From Salinarimonas rosea DSM 21201 (lineage in GTDB: Bacteria; Pseudomonadota; Alphaproteobacteria; Rhizobiales; Beijerinckiaceae), in the NCBI RefSeq assembly GCF_000429045.1, contig NZ_AUBC01000010.1:1-64000 (forward strand): a stretch of 64,000 nucleotides of DNA. The letters are read 5' to 3'. The number at the start of each line of letters is the position of its first letter. Position 1 is the stretch's first letter. Below the pieces are notes generated by a model, which did no database searches, was not told where the DNA came from, and saw only the letters and a list, made by a program, of their open reading frames with translations. A program made the position numbers and the translations under genes. This document shows, one piece after another, positions 59,380-64,000 of the stretch.

Positions 59380-59979
59380 TCAGGCCGCGCCGACCACCGG
59401 CACGCCGATCAGGATCGGGTGGAGCCAGAAGGCGAAGGCGACGTAGGCGACGAGGCCCACGGTCACCGCGATCGCGTCGTTGCGCCAGCCCGCGGGCGCT
59501 GCGGTGGCCGCCCGGGCGGGCGCGAGCGGCGAGACGGGGCGGCGCTTCAGCGAGATGCGCGCGGCGACCGCCCAGGCGAGGAAGGAGACGAACAGGATCA
59601 GCGAGGCGAGATCGCCGTTGGCCAGGAGGTGCGCCAGCGCCCAGATCTTGATCGCCGCCAGCATCGGATGCTTCGCCCGCGCCTTGATGTGCCCCGGCAG
59701 GTAGGTCGCCACGAACAGGATGAAGGCGAAGATCATGAGCAGCAGCGCGACGTGCGCGAGCCACGTCGGCGGGTACCAGATCTGGACGTTCGCGGGATCG
59801 TACCGGGCCTCGCCGTAGCCGATGCTGACGAGGACGATGCCGACGAGGGAGGCGACCGAGTAGGCGACCTTGTAGCTGTTCTCCCCGAGCCGCTCGACGA
59901 GCCGCGCACGCGGGCCCCGCGCCATGGTGAAGGCGTGGGTGCCGAGGAAGAGGACGAGGCCGAGAATCAGGATGAGCAT
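59380..59979 (-). CDS. NnrU family membrane protein
   Basis: A 199-residue protein with about five to six membrane segments. The conserved stretch GTHAFTMARGPR near residue 14 and the HPMLAAIKIWALAHLLANGD block are NnrU features. The family includes denitrification-associated NnrU and the carotenoid isomerase Z-ISO. No denitrification or carotenoid genes are in the window, so the substrate is open. The ATG is at 59977-59979. Confidence 0.87.
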   Translation of the reverse strand: MLILILGLVLFLGTHAFTMARGPRARLVERLGENSYKVAYSVASLVGIVLVSIGYGEARYDPANVQIWYPPTWLAHVALLLMIFAFILFVATYLPGHIKARAKHPMLAAIKIWALAHLLANGDLASLILFVSFLAWAVAARISLKRRPVSPLAPARAATAAPAGWRNDAIAVTVGLVAYVAFAFWLHPILIGVPVVGAA

Positions 59980-60046
59980 GGTCGGTCTCCGGAGCGGACG
60001 GGCGCACCCCTCCTAGCGCAGCCGTAGGCGAAACGCACGCCCGCGC

Positions 60047-60577
60047 TCACGCGCTCATGTGCCTCAGCCACATCACCAGGTAGACCGCCAGCGTGAAGGC
60101 GGTGAGCACCGCGATTCCGATTGACAGCACGTCGTCGAGCGGCCCGAGCGTGAAGGCGAAGGCGTTGGCCGCGAGCACGGTGACGGCGTAGGTGATCAGC
60201 AGCGCCGTGTTCACCTTCGACGCGAAGATCGGCCTCACCGAGATCGGCCGGTTCATGATCCAGGAGACGACCCAGGCGATCACGATCATCACGTCGCGCG
60301 AGACCACGAGCACGACGAGCCATTCCGCCATGGCACCGACGATCGCGAGCGTGACGTAGATCGAGACGAGGAGCGCCTTGTCGGCGAGCGGGTCGATGAC
60401 CGCGCCGAGCTCCGAGCGCATGTCGAAGCGGCGCGCGATCCAGCCGTCGATGCCGTCCGAGACGCCCGCGACGAGGAAGAGCACGAAGGCCGCGAGCCAG
60501 TTCCCCTGCAGGATCGCCACGATGACGACCGGCACGAGGAGCAGGCGGAACACGCTGATGAGGTTGGGGATCGTCAC
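60047..60577 (-). CDS. CDP-alcohol phosphatidyltransferase family protein
   Basis: Membrane enzyme of phospholipid synthesis, 176 residues. The family signature [20 protein letters not shown] extends to LAD, giving DGxxAR-x8-GxxxDxxxD near residue 40. It has five to six membrane segments. The GTG at 60575-60577 ([16 protein letters not shown]) is typical and has GGGAG upstream; an upstream GTG at 60610 overlaps its own GGAGG and is unlikely. It could be a second PgsA or a cardiolipin synthase of the CDP-alcohol type. It is divergent from purM. Confidence 0.9.
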   Translation of the reverse strand: MTIPNLISVFRLLLVPVVIVAILQGNWLAAFVLFLVAGVSDGIDGWIARRFDMRSELGAVIDPLADKALLVSIYVTLAIVGAMAEWLVVLVVSRDVMIVIAWVVSWIMNRPISVRPIFASKVNTALLITYAVTVLAANAFAFTLGPLDDVLSIGIAVLTAFTLAVYLVMWLRHMSA

Positions 60578-60732
60578 GGCGCGGCTCCCGGGGTGCCCGA
60601 GCGCGGGCACCTCCGACTCGGGTACGAAGGCCGGCGGCGGCGGTCAAGCGCTCTCGCCGCTTGCGCCGCTCTCCCGGGGGCTGTAACCCGCGGGGGCCCG
60701 GTGGAGCGGGCGCGAGGCGGGAGACGGGCGGC

Positions 60733-61824
60733 ATGGCCGAGGACGTGGCCGAGGAGAAGGCCGAGAACCGGCGACAGGGGATGACCTATGCGCAGGCCGG
60801 CGTCGACATCGACGCGGGCAACGCCATGGTCGAGGCGATCAAGCCGCTCGTGCGCGCGACCCGCCGGCCCGGCGCCGACGCCGAGATCGGCGGCTTCGGC
60901 GGCCTGTTCGACCTCAAGGCCGCGGGCTTCGTCGACCCGATCCTGGTCGCGGCGAACGACGGCGTCGGCACCAAGGTGAAGATCGCCGTCGAGACGGGGC
61001 TGCACGACACGATCGGCATCGACCTCGTGGCGATGTGCGTCAACGATCTCGTGGTGCAGGGCGCCGAGCCGCTGTTCTTCCTCGACTATCTTGCGACGGC
61101 CAAGCTCGATGCGGCGACCGGCACCGCGCTCGTCGCGGGCATCGCCGAGGGCTGCCGGCGCGCTGGCTGCGCGCTCATCGGCGGCGAGACGGCGGAGATG
61201 CCGGGCGTCTACCAGGGCGCGGACTACGATCTCGCCGGCTTCGCGGTGGGCGCGGCCGAGCGCGGCACGCTGCTGCCGCGCGGAGTCGCGGCCGGCGACG
61301 TGCTCGTCGGCATCGCCTCCTCGGGCGTCCACTCGAACGGCTTCTCGCTGGTGCGCCGGATCGTGGCCGCGAGCGGGCTCGGCTGGGGCGACGAGGCGCC
61401 GTTCGCGCCGGGCGAGACGCTCGGGCGCGCGCTGCTCGAGCCGACGCGAATCTACGTCCGCCCGCTGCTCGCGCTCCTGCGCGAGGGGCTCGCGGTCAAT
61501 GCGCTCGCCCACATCACCGGGGGCGGGCTGCCGGACAACCTGCCGCGCGTCCTGCCGGACGACCTCGGCGCGCGTGTCGATCTCGGGGCGATCGCGCCGC
61601 CGCCGGTCTTCGGCTGGCTCGCCCGTGCGGGCGGCGTCGCCGAGGCCGAGATGCTGCGCACCTTCAATTGCGGTGTCGGCATGGTCTGCGTCGTCGCGCC
61701 CGAGGCCGCGGAGGCCGTCTGCACGCGCCTCGCGGCCCTCGGCGAGCGCGCGGCCCCGATCGGGCGGGTCGAGCCCCGCGGGGAGGGCGCTGCCGTGCGC
61801 TTCGAGGGCGAGCTTCCGTCGTGA
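60733..61824 (+). CDS. purM: Phosphoribosylformylglycinamidine cyclo-ligase (AIR synthase)
   Basis: Fifth step of purine synthesis, 363 residues. The signatures are [16 protein letters not shown] at the start, [29 protein letters not shown], the [14 protein letters not shown] loop and [10 protein letters not shown]. The ATG at 60733 has GGGAGA upstream; an in-frame ATG at 60781 (MTYAQAG), the usual start of shorter homologues, is an alternative. Its stop overlaps the purN start (GTGA). Confidence 0.96.
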   Translation: MAEDVAEEKAENRRQGMTYAQAGVDIDAGNAMVEAIKPLVRATRRPGADAEIGGFGGLFDLKAAGFVDPILVAANDGVGTKVKIAVETGLHDTIGIDLVAMCVNDLVVQGAEPLFFLDYLATAKLDAATGTALVAGIAEGCRRAGCALIGGETAEMPGVYQGADYDLAGFAVGAAERGTLLPRGVAAGDVLVGIASSGVHSNGFSLVRRIVAASGLGWGDEAPFAPGETLGRALLEPTRIYVRPLLALLREGLAVNALAHITGGGLPDNLPRVLPDDLGARVDLGAIAPPPVFGWLARAGGVAEAEMLRTFNCGVGMVCVVAPEAAEAVCTRLAALGERAAPIGRVEPRGEGAAVRFEGELPS

Positions 61825-62432
61825 GCGACGACGCGCGCGTCCCGACGGCGATCCTAATCTCGGGACGCGGCTCGAACATGGTCGCGCTGCTAGCGGCCGC
61901 GCGAGACCCGGACTATCCCGCGCGCATCGTCCTCGTCCTCTCGAATAGGCCGGACGCCGGGGGGCTCTCTCTCGCGCGCGAGGCCGGCATCCCGACCGCG
62001 GTGGTCGACCACGCGGCCTATCCCGACCGCGAGAGCTTCGATGCCGCGCTCGATGCCCGGCTGCGCGAGGCGGGTGTCGAGCTCGTCGTGCTCGCGGGCT
62101 TCATGCGCATCCTCACGGAGGGCTTCGTGCGCGCCTGGGAGGGGCGGATGATCAACATCCACCCCTCGCTGCTGCCCGCCTTCCGCGGAACGAGGACCCA
62201 CGAGCGCGCGCTCGCGGCGGGCGTGGCCGAGCACGGCTGCACGGTCCATCACGTCGTGCCCGAGCTCGATGCCGGGCCGACGATCGCGCAGGCGCGCGTG
62301 CCGGTCCTGCCGGGGGACACGCCCGAGACGCTCGCGGAGCGCGTGCTCGCGGAGGAGCACACGCTCTATCCGCGCGCCCTCGCCGACGTCGCCCTCGCGC
62401 TGCGCGACGCGCGGCGAGGCCAACGTATGTAA
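61821..62432 (+). CDS. purN: Phosphoribosylglycinamide formyltransferase PurN
   Basis: Transfers formyl from 10-formyl-tetrahydrofolate to GAR, the third purine step. The 203-residue protein has [14 protein letters not shown], the formate-site [10 protein letters not shown], the catalytic [12 protein letters not shown] with the key Asn and His, and the Asp in [11 protein letters not shown]. The GTG start overlaps the purM stop as GTGA, so the two are coupled in one transcript. Confidence 0.96.
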   Translation: MSDDARVPTAILISGRGSNMVALLAAARDPDYPARIVLVLSNRPDAGGLSLAREAGIPTAVVDHAAYPDRESFDAALDARLREAGVELVVLAGFMRILTEGFVRAWEGRMINIHPSLLPAFRGTRTHERALAAGVAEHGCTVHHVVPELDAGPTIAQARVPVLPGDTPETLAERVLAEEHTLYPRALADVALALRDARRGQRM

Positions 62433-62497
62433 AGTCGCAGCTACAACCATTTCTGAACGAATGACCGGGATCATGCGCCGTCGAACCCGGGACGGCC

Positions 62498-64000
62498 ATG
62501 CAAGCACCAACCTTCCAGCCCTCGCCGGCGACCCGCGTCTTCCTCCCGCGCCTCCTCTGGCCGCTGGTGGCGCTGCTGATCGTCATCGTGGCGGTCGCGA
62601 CCGGTGCCCTGCTCTGGGTGAGCCGTGACGCGGATCGGGCGGCGGCCGTCGCCGCGCGCGACCGCATGCAGGCCGTCATCGGCATGCAGCTCGAGGCCTA
62701 CGCGCAGACGCTGGAGGCGAGCCTGAAGGCCGCCGCCGGCGCCGAGCCGCTCGGGCCGGCCCAGACCGGCGCGTTCCTGACCCTGGCGCGCCCCCACTTC
62801 GACGCGACCGGCGTGTTCACGCTCGATGCCGAGGGCCGCATCGTCGGCGCCGAGGTGGCCCGCGGCGCGGGCGCGCGGCCGGTGCTCTCCCTCGACACGG
62901 CGATCGTGGCCGATCTCCTCGGCCGCGCGCTCCTCGACGCGCAGCACGGGAGTGCGTCGAGCGCCCGGCGCAGGGCGCCGCCGAAGCTCGCGGCGATCGA
63001 CGGGCGCATCGTCGCCGTTCTCGCCGTGTCGGAGCTGCACGCCGCCGGTGGCGCCCTCGCGGTGGGCCTGCGGGCGATGAACCGCGACGAGCTCGCCGCG
63101 CTGGCGATCGACCAGGCGATCGGGAACTTCATGGTCGGCGAGGGGCCGATCGACGATCCCGTCCGCGGCTTCGACATCGCCGCCGTGGACGGGGAGGCGG
63201 TCTACCACGTCGCCTGGACGCCGGAGCGCCCGGGCACGAACTGGCGCAGCAAGGTGACGGGGCTCGTGATCGGCCCGGCCGCGCTGGCGTTCCTGCTCCT
63301 CGGGCTGGCCGTCCTGCACGCGCGGCGCGTCTCGGCCGAGCTCGCCCAGACGCAGGAGCACGTCCAGGCGCTGGCGGTCTCCGATCCGCTCTCGGGCCTG
63401 CCGAATCGCCTCCTCTTCGCCCAGCGCCTGGAGCAGGAGCTCGCCCGGGTGGCGCGCACCGGCGAGGGGCTCGCGGTCATGTTCCTCGACCTCGACCGCT
63501 TCAAGGAGGTCAACGATTCCTTCGGTCACCAGGCCGGCGACGAGCTGATCAAGGCGGTGGCGCGGCGGCTCATGGCCCATCTGCGCGGCACCGACGTGCT
63601 CGCACGTTTCGGCGGCGACGAGTTCGCCATCATCCAGCCGGGCCTCGCGAGGGCCGACTGCGCCGAGGCGCTGGCGCGGCGCCTCCTCGAGGCGATCGCC
63701 GAGCCCTTCGAGATCGAGCACAACGCCGTCACGATCGGCGTGTCCATCGGCATCGCGCTCGCGCCGGACGACGCGCTCGACCGCGAGACGCTGATGCGGC
63801 TCGCGGACACGGCGCTCTACCAAGCCAAGAACGACGGCCGCAACCGGCACTCGTTCTTCGAGCGGCGCATGGACGAGGCGATCCGCATGCGCAAGCTCGT
63901 CTCGGACGACCTGCGCGACGCCATCGCCGGCGACCTGCTCGACCTGCACTATCAGCCGATCTTCGCGGCGGACCGCGACGAGGTGGTGGCGCTCGAGGCG
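62498..64000 (+). CDS. GGDEF/EAL c-di-GMP enzyme, 3' end cut by window
   Basis: Membrane-bound c-di-GMP enzyme; the visible 501 codons are open to the window end. A membrane helix (about residues 19-40) and a second (about 254-270) flank a periplasmic sensor region of about 210 residues. The diguanylate cyclase domain has FLDLDRFKEVNDSFGHQAGD and the active site GGDEF (residues 372-376, position 63611). An RGTD product-inhibition site lies five residues before it. The start of an EAL domain (LLDLHYQPIF) is seen, ending at EA at the window edge. Whether the EAL part is active cannot be seen. Confidence 0.92.
   Translation, partial: MQAPTFQPSPATRVFLPRLLWPLVALLIVIVAVATGALLWVSRDADRAAAVAARDRMQAVIGMQLEAYAQTLEASLKAAAGAEPLGPAQTGAFLTLARPHFDATGVFTLDAEGRIVGAEVARGAGARPVLSLDTAIVADLLGRALLDAQHGSASSARRRAPPKLAAIDGRIVAVLAVSELHAAGGALAVGLRAMNRDELAALAIDQAIGNFMVGEGPIDDPVRGFDIAAVDGEAVYHVAWTPERPGTNWRSKVTGLVIGPAALAFLLLGLAVLHARRVSAELAQTQEHVQALAVSDPLSGLPNRLLFAQRLEQELARVARTGEGLAVMFLDLDRFKEVNDSFGHQAGDELIKAVARRLMAHLRGTDVLARFGGDEFAIIQPGLARADCAEALARRLLEAIAEPFEIEHNAVTIGVSIGIALAPDDALDRETLMRLADTALYQAKNDGRNRHSFFERRMDEAIRMRKLVSDDLRDAIAGDLLDLHYQPIFAADRDEVVALEA

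Overview
The window is a very GC-rich stretch (about 70% G+C by eye) of an alphaproteobacterial chromosome. The hemC-hemD-Mic60-HemY-like gene order is a class hallmark. The osmoadaptation genes and gene styles suggest a salt-tolerant member of the Hyphomicrobiales (something like Salinarimonas), but that placement is a guess. About 55 protein genes and one tRNA-Thr are packed tightly, often with ATGA or GTGA stop-start overlaps. I see no prophage, insertion sequence or CRISPR array. Both ends are cut inside genes: sbcC on the left and a GGDEF/EAL c-di-GMP gene on the right.

Region by region. 1-4.3 kb: sbcCD nuclease and an SDR enzyme. 4.6-8.3 kb: opgG-opgH for periplasmic glucans. 8.4-10 kb: a methylcrotonoyl-CoA carboxylase beta subunit without its biotin subunit. 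10.1-11 kb: a BLUF-like protein whose photochemical Gln is replaced by His, paired with a single-domain response regulator. 11.1-12.2 kb: a YbaK deacylase and a small heat-shock protein. 12.5-16.9 kb: a glycerol-3-phosphate ABC transporter (ugpBAEC) with a candidate Pho box. 16.9-18.9 kb: a SoxS/CcdA/SoxW-like thiol-reducing set. 18.9-22.7 kb: acyl-CoA synthetase and recJ. 22.9 kb: tRNA-Thr(CGT). 23.1-28.6 kb: hemC-hemD-Mic60-HemY-like operon. 28.7-31.3 kb: tsaD-gpsA-EVE protein. 31.3-32 kb: a VapC-type toxin-antitoxin pair. 32.2-35.4 kb: a small hydrophilic protein, RNase D, a DMT transporter and a divergent MarR regulator.

35.6-39.2 kb carries a second gpsA, a HAD phosphatase and a GT20 glucosylglycerol-phosphate synthase in one overlapping operon. 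Together they can turn DHAP and a nucleotide-glucose into the compatible solute glucosylglycerol. Behind it lies an 830-bp non-coding region holding a degenerate tandem duplication of a roughly 290-nt unit, with stem-loops kept by different bases in the two copies. This is the least explained structure in the window.

40-64 kb: prfC; glnK-amtB with a candidate sigma-54 promoter; an aldehyde dehydrogenase (gabD-like); a gamma-glutamyltransferase; a phospholipase D-family protein; a NicO metal exporter with a DUF1007 partner; gltD and gltB, separated by a BrnT toxin / BrnA-DUF2283 fusion / 66-residue BrnA-like cassette; threonine aldolase; an NnrU protein; a CDP-alcohol phosphatidyltransferase; purM-purN; and the truncated GGDEF/EAL gene. 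Two themes recur: osmoadaptation (glucans, glucosylglycerol, G3P supply) and nitrogen assimilation (glnK-amtB, gltBD).
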